Assembly: GCF_000160455.2 (NCBI RefSeq)
Contig: NZ_ACJX03000001.1
Location: forward strand, 754,001-818,000
DNA length: 64,000 bases
DNA from: Acetomicrobium hydrogeniformans ATCC BAA-1850
Lineage (GTDB): Bacteria; Synergistota; Synergistia; Synergistales; Acetomicrobiaceae
Direction: 5' to 3'
Shown here: in pieces, positions 45,680-54,191 of the stretch
Position numbering within the stretch: the stretch's first letter is position 1
How the letters are laid out: every line of letters starts with the position of its first letter
The notes under the pieces: model-generated
What the model was told of the DNA's origin: nothing
Databases searched by the model: none
Seen by the model: only the letters and a program-made list of their open reading frames with translations
Made by a program: the position numbers and the translations under genes

Positions 45680-46191
45680 CTGCTCCTCACCACCCTTATG
45701 GCCCTTATCTCCATCACAAGGGATTTGGGCACCACCACGTGTACGACCTTGGTCTTATCCTTCCAGGGCTCCACGACCTTCAACACTTTTCCCTTAGAAA
45801 CGACCTTGCCCTCGCGATTTAGGCACTCGACCTCTTCTCCTTCATTAGGCAACGGTAACATCTCATAGGGCAGCTTAAGTAGGGCCTCTTCGTCGCCACC
45901 GTAAGTTAAATCTGCGACGAAACAGGCAAGCCCGGGACATTTAGCAACGCACATAGCGCATCCTGTGCACTTTTCGTAGTCAATCTGCGGGGTATCATTT
46001 ATGTCGGCAAATTCCTTTATCGCACCGGTGGGACATCCCGTATGGCAGGGGTTGCAGGGAATCCTCTGGGGACATTCGACGATGACCAAACCGTTTTTTT
46101 TGCTCTCCCAAAGTTTTTTAGGCGGTTCATGCTGCTCGTACATCTCAGGGGGCAATACCCCGCTGTTATAAAGACCTTCGCTTTTGCTCAT
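45676..46191 (-). CDS. Dicluster [4Fe-4S] ferredoxin subunit, gamma (PdhF-like)
   Basis: A 171-aa protein (about 19 kDa) with two [4Fe-4S] sites: CPQRIPCNPCHTGCP and CTGCAMCVAKCPG. A C-terminal beta domain follows (LPNEGEEVECLNREGKVVSK). Size and cluster content match the gamma subunit of the Thermococcus-type pdhABFX enzyme. It likely lets the complex exchange electrons with ferredoxin. Overlaps both neighbours by 4 nt. Confidence 0.82.
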   Translation of the reverse strand: MSKSEGLYNSGVLPPEMYEQHEPPKKLWESKKNGLVIVECPQRIPCNPCHTGCPTGAIKEFADINDTPQIDYEKCTGCAMCVAKCPGLACFVADLTYGGDEEALLKLPYEMLPLPNEGEEVECLNREGKVVSKGKVLKVVEPWKDKTKVVHVVVPKSLVMEIRAIRVVRSR

Positions 46192-47297
46192 CTTTCCATA
46201 CCTCCAGAGCTTTCCATCAGAACCTGTGCTATGCCCTCTCTTATCTTGGCGCTGGCTTCTCCATTTCTCAAAGCGTTAAGCCTTTCCCAATAGAGAGCGG
46301 ACTTCTCGCGATACTCTTTATCCTCAACATAACCCAGTTCATGAGCTATGCTCAATCCCGCAATACGCCCTTCCACCATGGCACTCGAGGCTTCCTCTAT
46401 GCCTGCAGCGTCGCCGGCTACCCATACGTTCGGGTTGGTCGTGCGCATCGATCTGTCACGAATTGCGACGTGTCCGCAAAGCTGAGGTATGTATTTCATC
46501 TCACATCCCGCTTGCCATAAAAGCTCACACGTGGGATTCAAACCAACTGCCATGCATATGACGTCACAATCGACGTGGATCTCCTCCCCTATAAAACCAC
46601 AGCCTGGACTTATCTGCTGTATTATGGCACCTTCTACTACGTCTTTACCCAAGGCCTCTTTGATGGAATGCTCCAGTAGGATGGTAACGCCCAATCTTCT
46701 GACCTTGGCTGCATGCACCCAGTATCCACCTATCCTTGGCATCGCTTCAACTATGGCCGCTACTTCTACGCCCGCTTGCAGCAACTGGTAACTCACGATA
46801 AGACCTATGTTGCCGGCACCTACCATCAAAATTCTCTTGCCGGGCACAACCCCGTAGACGTTCATGAGCGTTTGTACCGCTCCGGCTCCGTAGACGCCTG
46901 GGAGGTCGTTGTTTGGGAAGGGAATCAGGCGTTCTTGGGCTCCCGTGGCCACCAAGATCTTCTTGGGCAAAACCTTAAAGTAATTTTCCTCGCCCTCCAT
47001 GCAGCTGACCACGCCGTCATCCTTGTAGTAGCCCAGGGCCGTGCAATTGGTGTATGCTTCTACTCTGTTTCCGTAGCTTTTCAACTCTTCCAGAAGCACG
47101 TCGGATATGACAAAACCTCTCGTTCCAGCACGCTCAAAGGAAGAGCCGAAAAATTTGTGCGTCTGTTTGATAAGTTGCCCTCCAAGCCTTAGATCGCTAT
47201 CTACGATCATCACCTTAGCGCCGTAGGATGCCGCCTCGGCAGCCGCAGACAATCCGGCAGGCCCTCCTCCTATCACTAAAACCTCGGTATTTTTCAC
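46188..47297 (-). CDS. FAD/NAD(P)-dependent oxidoreductase, alpha subunit main part (PdhA-like)
   Basis: A 369-aa two-dinucleotide-fold flavoprotein: FAD site EVLVIGGGPAGLSAAAEAAS, FAD/hinge ILVATGAQERLIPFP, NAD(P) site ILMVGAGNIGLIVSYQLL, and the C-terminal WVAGDAAGIEEASSAMVEGR. In archaeal proline dehydrogenase and in SoxA/HcnB the alpha subunit carries a [2Fe-2S] domain in front; here that domain is a separate gene upstream with a 4-nt overlap. It likely gives NADH-side (diaphorase) activity. Confidence 0.82.
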   Translation of the reverse strand: MKNTEVLVIGGGPAGLSAAAEAASYGAKVMIVDSDLRLGGQLIKQTHKFFGSSFERAGTRGFVISDVLLEELKSYGNRVEAYTNCTALGYYKDDGVVSCMEGEENYFKVLPKKILVATGAQERLIPFPNNDLPGVYGAGAVQTLMNVYGVVPGKRILMVGAGNIGLIVSYQLLQAGVEVAAIVEAMPRIGGYWVHAAKVRRLGVTILLEHSIKEALGKDVVEGAIIQQISPGCGFIGEEIHVDCDVICMAVGLNPTCELLWQAGCEMKYIPQLCGHVAIRDRSMRTTNPNVWVAGDAAGIEEASSAMVEGRIAGLSIAHELGYVEDKEYREKSALYWERLNALRNGEASAKIREGIAQVLMESSGGMER

Positions 47298-47626
47298 TTC
47301 GGATCACCTTCGTGATTGAGCTTAATTTTCCCCTTGCCCCGCTGCACTTCGATGCGCATTCCCTCTTTCAACGGAGTTATACAGGTTCGCACGTTAGGCA
47401 CTCCATCCACGACCATAAAGCAGGAAGAGCACTTGCCTATGGCGCAAAAAAAGCCGCGAGGCCTTTTCATCTCGGGCGTCTCGCGGTATACCCTAATCCC
47501 GTTGGCATGAAGGGCCATGGCTATAGGTTCCCCTTCGAAACCTTCCAGTTCCCTCCCCTCGAAGGTGAACTTAACCAACCTGCCATGGCGAAACTCCAGT
47601 ACCGGGTGTTCCCTGATCAGTTCCAA
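47294..47626 (-). CDS. [2Fe-2S] ferredoxin-fold subunit, detached N-terminal part of alpha
   Basis: About 110 residues of the plant-type/HcnA-SoxA N-terminal ferredoxin fold. Cluster cysteines are in FFCAIGKCSSC and RTCITPL; FEGEPIAMALHANGIRVYRE is the typical core. TTG 47626 is preferred because AGGAGG ends 8 nt upstream; GTG 47635 overlaps the RBS. It is the first gene of the five-gene enzyme block. Its 4-nt overlap with the following FAD gene shows it is the split-off domain of the alpha subunit. Confidence 0.82.
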   Translation of the reverse strand: MELIREHPVLEFRHGRLVKFTFEGRELEGFEGEPIAMALHANGIRVYRETPEMKRPRGFFCAIGKCSSCFMVVDGVPNVRTCITPLKEGMRIEVQRGKGKIKLNHEGDPK

Positions 47627-47804
47627 GCTTGCCACCTCCTGCCATAATTTATGTTCAGCATATGATTTTCAGATTATTATTGATTTAAATTATAATTTAA
47701 CTTCAATCATTTGGGTATAGTATTATCTACGAGAAAAAAACCTCGAAGCTGTCATAGGGCTTTAAGGTTCTTGTAAAAACCCAAATAGGCTTTGTAATAA
47801 AATA

Positions 47805-48722
47805 CTAAACCTTTACGTACAATCCCATGCCTTCAAATCTTTCCTTGATCGCAAGCAGCCTTTCCCGCGAAGGGGATTTGTGAACCGTCATCTTGTAGTC
47901 CTTGTCGAGCCTGTTGTACTTCTCGCTTATGTCGTGAAAGGGAAGAAGATCTATCTCCTTTAGGCCTTTCATGGATGAGATAAATTCCGCCAATGCCTCT
48001 ACGTTGTCAGCTGTGTCAGTTATTTCAGGGATGACTGGAAAGCGAATTATGACATCTTTAGCCCTGCCATGATCTACCAGAAAGCGCAAGTTCTCCTTGA
48101 TCTGAGCGTTCGATACGCCCGTGTATTTGATATGTTCCTTTTCGTCGATCAGCTTAAGGTCATACAGAAAAAGGTCCACATAATCCGCGACCGAAGCCAA
48201 AACTTCCTGCGGCGCAAATCCAGACGTATCAAGTGTCCTATGAATGTCTATTTTTTTGCATTCCTTCAATACCTCAAGCAAAAACTCATGCTGATACAAC
48301 GGCTCGCCACCGGAAAAGGTGACTCCGCCGCCCGAGTTATCGAAGTAGAGGACGTCTCTTTCTATCTCCTTCATGAGCTCGCCCACGGTATACTCCTTTC
48401 CTATGAGCTTCAAAGCATCGCTTGGACAGGCCGCGGAGCAGCTACCACAGGCGATGCACATAGATCTTCTAATGATCGGTATACCATCGAATTCTATTGC
48501 TCCCATGGGGCATACATGGGCACAGGTGTCACAGTGCATGCACTTATACTCGAAATACATCAACTCCTTGCCAGAGTCTATCCCCTCAGGGCTATGACAC
48601 CACCAGCACCGCAAAGGACATCCCTTGAAGAACACGGTCGTTCTTATGCCAGGTCCATCGTGTATGGAGTACCTTTGAACGTCGAATATCAATCCAAGGC
48701 AACTGTTCTTTACTTCATTCAT
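47805..48722 (-). CDS. Glycyl-radical enzyme activase (radical SAM)
   Basis: A 305-aa radical SAM protein that installs the glycyl radical on the neighbouring HypD. The CxxxCxxC motif is in FFKGCPLRCWWCHSPEG, and YSIHDGPGIRTTVFFKG precedes it as in all PFL-type activases. A ferredoxin insert carries two [4Fe-4S] sites (CMHCDTCAHVCP; CIACGSCSAACP), which is usual for activases of the non-PFL glycyl-radical enzymes. GGGVTFSGGEP is the SAM-binding GGE motif. It starts 24 bp after the hypD stop. Confidence 0.95.
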   Translation of the reverse strand: MNEVKNSCLGLIFDVQRYSIHDGPGIRTTVFFKGCPLRCWWCHSPEGIDSGKELMYFEYKCMHCDTCAHVCPMGAIEFDGIPIIRRSMCIACGSCSAACPSDALKLIGKEYTVGELMKEIERDVLYFDNSGGGVTFSGGEPLYQHEFLLEVLKECKKIDIHRTLDTSGFAPQEVLASVADYVDLFLYDLKLIDEKEHIKYTGVSNAQIKENLRFLVDHGRAKDVIIRFPVIPEITDTADNVEALAEFISSMKGLKEIDLLPFHDISEKYNRLDKDYKMTVHKSPSRERLLAIKERFEGMGLYVKV

Positions 48723-48746
48723 TTGTCGTAGTTTTCTCCTTATGAT

Positions 48747-51173
48747 TTAAACCTGCTCGTATTCGGTCCTGGCTATTATCTCTTCCTGCAATCCCTTTGG
48801 CAAATTAACGAAGTAATCGCTGTAACCTGCGACTCTCACCATGAGGTCCTGGAAGTCCTTGGGCCTTTTTTGCGCTTCCTTGAGCAGTTCGGTGCTTACG
48901 ACGTTAAACTGCACGTGGTGTCCGCCCATCATGAAAAAGGTTCTGATCAACTGGGCCAGCTTCCTGACGTTCTCTTCTCCTTCGAGAAGATCGGGGCTAA
49001 GCCGTTGGTTCAGCAAGGCACCGCCTGTCTTGTCCCAATCGCATTTTGAGACGGATCTGAAAACGGCTGCAATGCCCTTCCTGTCGCTTCCCTGTACGGG
49101 CGATATGCCTTCCGACACCGGGAAGCCTGCCTTTCTGCCGTCAGGGGTAGCGCCTGTGACTTTGCCAAAATAGACGTGAGCAGTGGTAGGCAAAAAGTAC
49201 GCCCTCTTCGACGCCCTCCTTATCGGCGAGGAAGGATAGCTTTCGATCATGCTGACGACTTGGTCCACGAGGTCTTTGGCTATATTGTCGGCATAATCGT
49301 CATCTTCGCCGTATTTGGGAGTTTTGTTCAATATGGTCTGCCGCAATATCTCGTTTTTGCCGGCAAAGTCGGACTTCAAGGCGTCGAGCAGTTCGTCCAT
49401 CTGCACAGCCCTTTTGTCGAAGACGTGATATTTGATCGATGTTAAGCTATAAGCAATGGTGCCGAGGCCCACAACCTGGAGGTACTGGGTGTTGTAGCGC
49501 GTGCCGCCGCAATTGTAGTCCTTTGCCTTCTCCACACAATCGCAGATCCAAAGCGACATGAAGGGAACGGGGAAATGCTTGGCAAATATGGACTCTATGA
49601 TGTCATTTCCCTTCATCTTGATGTCCATAAAGTACTTAACCTGCTTCATGAAGGCATCCCATAGCTCGTCAAAGGTCTTAAACTTCTGGGGATCTCCAGT
49701 GCTTAAGCCCAGCTTTTTGCCCCTTCGGGGGTCGACGCCGTCGTTTAAGGTGATCTCAAGTATTTTGGGCAGGTTGAAGTATCCGGTTAAAATGTACGAT
49801 TCCTTTCCGAAGGCTCCGGTCTCAACGCATCCGCTTACGCCTGCTGTGCGGGCATCCTCCAAGGATTTGCCCTGCCTCAGCATCTTAACGATGACGCCGT
49901 CGAAGTTGAAAAATGGAGGTTCGCCAAAGCCAGGGCCTACTACCTTTAGCGCCTTTGTGACGAAACGCTCCGGATTTCTGACGCTCACCTGGACCGCGGT
50001 ATTTGGTTGCAACGTCCTCATCTCATCTAAAACTTCAAGCAATAAATAGGAGACTTCGTTGACGCCGTCGGAGCCGTCCTCTTTAAGGCCTCCTATGTTT
50101 ATCTTCGTGAAGTCGTTATAGGTGAAGCTTTCCTCTGCCGTGACGCGCACCTTTGGCACTGCTGGCTGATTGTTGATCTTCAGCCAGAATGCCTCGAGCA
50201 GCTCTTTTGCCTGTTCCCTGGTAAGCGTTCCATCGGCAACTTCCCTTTCATAAAAGGGATATAGGTGCTGATCCAGCCTTCCGGGGTTGAAGGAATCCCA
50301 GGGGTTTGTCTCGTACACTATGCCCACATGGACGAACCAATAATGCTGCAAGGCCTCCCAAAAGGTCCTTGGCGCATGGGCAGGCACGTGATCGCAAATT
50401 TGGGCCATCTTTTTAAGTTCGGCCTTTCTTTTGGCGTCTCTTTCTAATTTTGCCAACTCTTGAAGTTTTTCGGCATACCTTTTAGCGTAGATCAGTATGG
50501 CGTCAGCTGCGATGTCCATGGCCTTTAGCTCTTCCATCTTGTCGTAATAAGCGGGATCGGCCGGGTTTAGTGCGTTCATCTGTCTTTTGATGTCTTCCTT
50601 TACGTCCAAGACGCCCTTCTCGAATATCTTTTCTCCCCCGGCGCTGTGACCTGGCGCTCTTTGCTCCATGAACTCCGTCCATATGCCGGCCTCGTAAGCT
50701 TCGATCCATTCTTTGGGGAGGCTGCTAAAGATAATTTCCCTAGTCGTCTTGCCCTTCCAGAAAGGAATAACCTCTTCTTCATATATATTTTTGGCATCCT
50801 CGTCGACCCTGTAGGGCATGTTTTCCCTTGTGTCTAAAACTTCCAAATCCTCAAGGTCGTGGGTACATATCTCGGGGTATGTGGGCACCTCCTGAGGTCC
50901 GGTACCGCGAAGGCCTACTATGAGCTGCCCGTCTTCTACGGGAAGGCTTACTCGCTCCATCAAATACTTGAAGGCTAGGGCACGTCTAACGGGTTCGGAC
51001 TTGCCGTCGGCTTGACCGCTTTTGTAAAACTCGGTCACGAGCCTGGCCCGTTCGCTTGATATCTTGACAGGAGCGCTGACGCTTTCTTCTCTGAGCTTCG
51101 CAATGCGCTTGCTTATAGGCCTTATTGCCGCCTTTCTTTTTGCCATTTCCCTTTCCACTCTTACTTCGGACAT
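48747..51173 (-). CDS. hypD: Glycyl-radical trans-4-hydroxy-L-proline dehydratase
   Basis: An 808-aa glycyl-radical enzyme. The thiyl Cys449 and base Glu451 lie in SGCVETGAFG, and the radical Gly783 in VRVAGYSDYF. Aligning with the Clostridioides difficile HypD residues I recall (F152, H160, D278, S334, D339, F340, C434, E436, Y450, T645, G765), each has a counterpart here at a near-constant offset: F168, H176, D293, S349, D354, F355, C449, E451, Y465, T663/664, G783. HypD dehydrates trans-4-hydroxy-L-proline to delta-1-pyrroline-5-carboxylate. It is the first gene of the cluster, before its activase. In clostridia ProC (P5C reductase) usually follows; here it does not. Confidence 0.85.
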   Translation of the reverse strand: MSEVRVEREMAKRKAAIRPISKRIAKLREESVSAPVKISSERARLVTEFYKSGQADGKSEPVRRALAFKYLMERVSLPVEDGQLIVGLRGTGPQEVPTYPEICTHDLEDLEVLDTRENMPYRVDEDAKNIYEEEVIPFWKGKTTREIIFSSLPKEWIEAYEAGIWTEFMEQRAPGHSAGGEKIFEKGVLDVKEDIKRQMNALNPADPAYYDKMEELKAMDIAADAILIYAKRYAEKLQELAKLERDAKRKAELKKMAQICDHVPAHAPRTFWEALQHYWFVHVGIVYETNPWDSFNPGRLDQHLYPFYEREVADGTLTREQAKELLEAFWLKINNQPAVPKVRVTAEESFTYNDFTKINIGGLKEDGSDGVNEVSYLLLEVLDEMRTLQPNTAVQVSVRNPERFVTKALKVVGPGFGEPPFFNFDGVIVKMLRQGKSLEDARTAGVSGCVETGAFGKESYILTGYFNLPKILEITLNDGVDPRRGKKLGLSTGDPQKFKTFDELWDAFMKQVKYFMDIKMKGNDIIESIFAKHFPVPFMSLWICDCVEKAKDYNCGGTRYNTQYLQVVGLGTIAYSLTSIKYHVFDKRAVQMDELLDALKSDFAGKNEILRQTILNKTPKYGEDDDYADNIAKDLVDQVVSMIESYPSSPIRRASKRAYFLPTTAHVYFGKVTGATPDGRKAGFPVSEGISPVQGSDRKGIAAVFRSVSKCDWDKTGGALLNQRLSPDLLEGEENVRKLAQLIRTFFMMGGHHVQFNVVSTELLKEAQKRPKDFQDLMVRVAGYSDYFVNLPKGLQEEIIARTEYEQV

Positions 51174-51275
51174 TTTACATGCCTCCTGGTTATCTATAAA
51201 ATGAACTAATTATATAGTAATCTGTAAATTTTATAATTATTTCTAATTTAATTGTATTATATGCCTTCTTAGCTC

Positions 51276-51700
51276 CTACTTCCATCTTTCCCAATCGATC
51301 AAACCTTCGCTTTTAGCGACTATTGTAGTTCCAGCAAGGTCGCCTGTGACATTTATACCAGTTCTGCCCATATCAAGATTTACGTCTCCAAGGCAAAAGC
51401 AGCCGCAGTCGCTGCAGCTGGTTCAGGATTAATTCCCAACATATTCATTTTCATTGCTGCCAGCAACATTACAGGACCTGATCCCGCAGTCCCTGCAGTA
51501 CCAGTTGTACCAATAGTTACCACAAAAGCAAGCAATACTTGCTGTGCCAACGTAAAATGGATTCCAACAGCATTAGCTACGAAAAATATGGAGAGAACTT
51601 GGTAATAAGCTTCTTCATATCTAGGTTGATTTGTGACCCCAAAGGCAGGGTAAAACCACACACCGATCTGGATATTCCCATCTTTTCTTCTTGTGTCAAT
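51276..51700 (-). pseudogene. Na+/dicarboxylate (GltP/DctA-type) symporter, C-terminal remnant
   Basis: Three frames read together give a DAACS-family C-terminal half: KMGISRSVCGFTLPLGSQIN, then YQVLSIFFVANAVGIHFTLA and TTGTAGTAGSGPVMLLAAMK, then [20 protein letters not shown] ending at 51276. The family expects SxxVxxFxLPLGAxxN, TAGxPGxG, and DxxRTxxNVxGD. At least two frameshifts and the missing N-terminal half make it non-functional. It lies between hypD and corA. Confidence 0.75.
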
Positions 51701-51839
51701 ATAAAATTACAGGTTCGTTGTCGGTTAAAATAAAGGACGTAGAGTATTTGCCGACAACTGCATCACCAGCTCTTGCCTTAGCATAGCAGTATGATGAATA
51801 TATATATTACATCTTATTGTGACAAACGGAGGTATCGAT

Positions 51840-52898
51840 GTGAAAAGATCCAAAAAGGAGATCGGTAAAAAGGTCGGGGCTCCACCGGGAACGCTCATAT
51901 ATACTGGCAACAAAAGGGAAGAGTTCGAGATAACTGCGATAGACTACAATGCCAGCGAATACAGAAAAATAAAGGTCAAGGATATAGATGAGTGTGCATC
52001 ATTTAAAGATCCTACTACCGTCACATGGATAGATGTTGTGGGGCTGCACAGGGTAGATGCTGTAGAAAAGATTGGCAAAATTTACAACCTGCATCCCCTT
52101 GTGTTAGAGGATATCCTAAATATTCATCAGCGATCCAAAATAGAGCACTTCGAAGATTACATCTTCATTGTCCTCAAGATGTTGACCTACGACGACAAAT
52201 CGCACGAGATCGAAATCGAGCAGGTCAGCATGGTGTTGGGAGACAGCTTTGTCTTTACCTTTCGGGAAAGAAAACTTGACATCTTTGACCCTATACGCGA
52301 AAGGATAGAAAACGACAAGGGAGCGATCAGAAAGAGGGGCGCCGATTATCTCCTCCATGCCTTAATCGATATCATTGTCGATCACTACTATATAATACTC
52401 GAAAAGCTGGGAGAAGAGATTGAAGGCCTGGAAAGCGAAGTGATCACAAACCCCTCCCAAGATACCGTACAGGCAATACACAAGTTTAAAAGTAATTTAA
52501 TTAACATGAGAAGGTCTGCATGGCCCTTGAGGGAGGTGTTAAGCCAGCTGTCGAAGGGAGATTCACATTTAATCACTGAAGCACTCATATACTTTAGAGA
52601 TGTATACGACCATACCATTCAGGCAATAGACACCGTTGAAATGTTTCGGGATATGGCAAGCAGTTTGCTTGACATATATCTTTCGAGCATAAGCAATAAA
52701 ACTAACGAGATCATGAAGGTTTTGACCATAATAGCCACGATATTCATCCCTTTGACCCTGATTGCGGGCATTTACGGCATGAACTTCAAATACATGCCGG
52801 AGATGGAATGGAGATATGGTTATCCCATGGCGCTAATCGTGATGTTGGTCATCGGCATAGGGATGGTGGTGTATTTTAAAAGAAAAAAGTGGATGTAA
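51840..52898 (+). CDS. corA: CorA-family magnesium/cobalt channel
   Basis: About 352 residues. The cytoplasmic N-terminal domain leads to long helices, then two membrane helices at the C-terminus. The signature YGMN loop is in LIAGIYGMNFKYMPEMEW, and the last helix is followed by the usual basic tail (FKRKKWM). It is a pentameric Mg2+ channel. GTG 51840 fits the GGAGGTATCGAT context (spacing 7); GTG 51819 overlaps the RBS region. It is transcribed away from the symporter remnant. Confidence 0.92.
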   Translation: MKRSKKEIGKKVGAPPGTLIYTGNKREEFEITAIDYNASEYRKIKVKDIDECASFKDPTTVTWIDVVGLHRVDAVEKIGKIYNLHPLVLEDILNIHQRSKIEHFEDYIFIVLKMLTYDDKSHEIEIEQVSMVLGDSFVFTFRERKLDIFDPIRERIENDKGAIRKRGADYLLHALIDIIVDHYYIILEKLGEEIEGLESEVITNPSQDTVQAIHKFKSNLINMRRSAWPLREVLSQLSKGDSHLITEALIYFRDVYDHTIQAIDTVEMFRDMASSLLDIYLSSISNKTNEIMKVLTIIATIFIPLTLIAGIYGMNFKYMPEMEWRYGYPMALIVMLVIGIGMVVYFKRKKWM

Positions 52899-53129
52899 TA
52901 AATTTCTTCCTAATATTATTCAAATTAATTCAATTTAAAATTTAATATAAATTATCTTGTAACTTCATATTAAAGTCTACCTTCAATATAGAGATTGTTA
53001 CAATATTATATAGAAGGTTACCTTTTACACAAAACAAAACATTATTCGGGGGCGGGCTTGCATACTGTCCTTCGGCACAAAAGTTGCCGCGGAAAGACTT
53101 AAACTCCACACCATGAACAGCAATCGCCT

Positions 53130-54059
53130 TTAATTTAATATCAGGCCTTCCTTAGCAAAGCTATAAAAATCACCCGGATTTTTGCCTACGATTATGTGAT
53201 CGAGCACGTTTACGCCCACGAGATCACAGGCGTAGGTTATGCGGCTAGTAAGCTCGACATCTTCCGACGATGGCGTCGTTTCGCCCGAAGGATGATTGTG
53301 GACGAGTATGACCGACGATGCGGATTTTAAGGACGCAACCTTTACGATTTCCTTGGGATCGACTATGGTGGTGTTTACACTGCCTCTGCTTATCTCAACA
53401 TTTCCAATGGGCTTATTTTTAATATCCAAAAGAATGACGCTAAAAACTTCCTTTTGCTTATCCCTCAGATAGGGGGCATAATATTCGGAAACATAGCCGA
53501 TCACATCGTCAGGTTTATTTAACTTTTTCTTCGTCTCAGCCTTTTCCTTAAAAAATCTCTTACCAAGCTCAAGGGCTGCCTTTATTTGTACGGCCTTGGC
53601 AAGGCCGATTCCATCAATTTTGGAAATTTCTGAGATGGGCGCCGAATCTATACCGCGAAGCGATCCAAAACGGTTGAGCAAAGTCCTTGCGAGCTCTTCT
53701 GCGCTCATGCCGTCTTTCCCGGTCCTTAAAATTATCGCCAAAAGTTTGGCCAAGGGTAGGTTTTCTGCCCCAAGCTGCACGAGCATCTCCCTTGGCCTTT
53801 CCTCTTTCACCCATTCTTTGATCGGCCGTGTCGATTTCCGCTCTGCCACCATTCTTTTAATTTTTCCCCTTAACTTTTCGCATTCATAAGCTGTATTGAT
53901 ATTTAACTGCAGAACTATGTCATTCGCCCTTTCTTCGGTAAGCAAACACTTTTTGGAACATCTTAAATATACCTTTCCTTTCTTGCTGTACATCGGGTAA
54001 ATGGCGTTTGCCACCATGAAGTCAAGCAGTTCTTTTGCCGGTAAAATCTCGTCGCTCAT
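53130..54059 (-). CDS. radC: RadC-family JAMM protein with N-terminal extension
   Basis: A 309-aa protein. The C-terminal JAMM metal site is in VILVHNHPSGETTPSSEDVE, and a helix-hairpin-helix segment (ISEISKIDGIGLAKAVQIKA) precedes it. Normal RadC begins near ERPREMLVQLGAENLP, which lies here at residue ~86. The first ~85 residues (KELLDFMVANAIYPMYSKKG, CSKKCLLTEERANDIVLQL) are an extra domain I do not recognise. RadC's role is uncertain even in model organisms. AT-rich flanks on both sides. Confidence 0.85.
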   Translation of the reverse strand: MSDEILPAKELLDFMVANAIYPMYSKKGKVYLRCSKKCLLTEERANDIVLQLNINTAYECEKLRGKIKRMVAERKSTRPIKEWVKEERPREMLVQLGAENLPLAKLLAIILRTGKDGMSAEELARTLLNRFGSLRGIDSAPISEISKIDGIGLAKAVQIKAALELGKRFFKEKAETKKKLNKPDDVIGYVSEYYAPYLRDKQKEVFSVILLDIKNKPIGNVEISRGSVNTTIVDPKEIVKVASLKSASSVILVHNHPSGETTPSSEDVELTSRITYACDLVGVNVLDHIIVGKNPGDFYSFAKEGLILN

Positions 54060-54191
54060 GCAGATAATGACCTCCGTTCAGTTTCTATGATGATATCTCG
54101 CGGCTCCGTAAAATTTGAGATGGGACAAATGTACTCGTTTACTAATTACCTTTTGTGCAACGACACGATACACGACGCATAACGTAGATAC

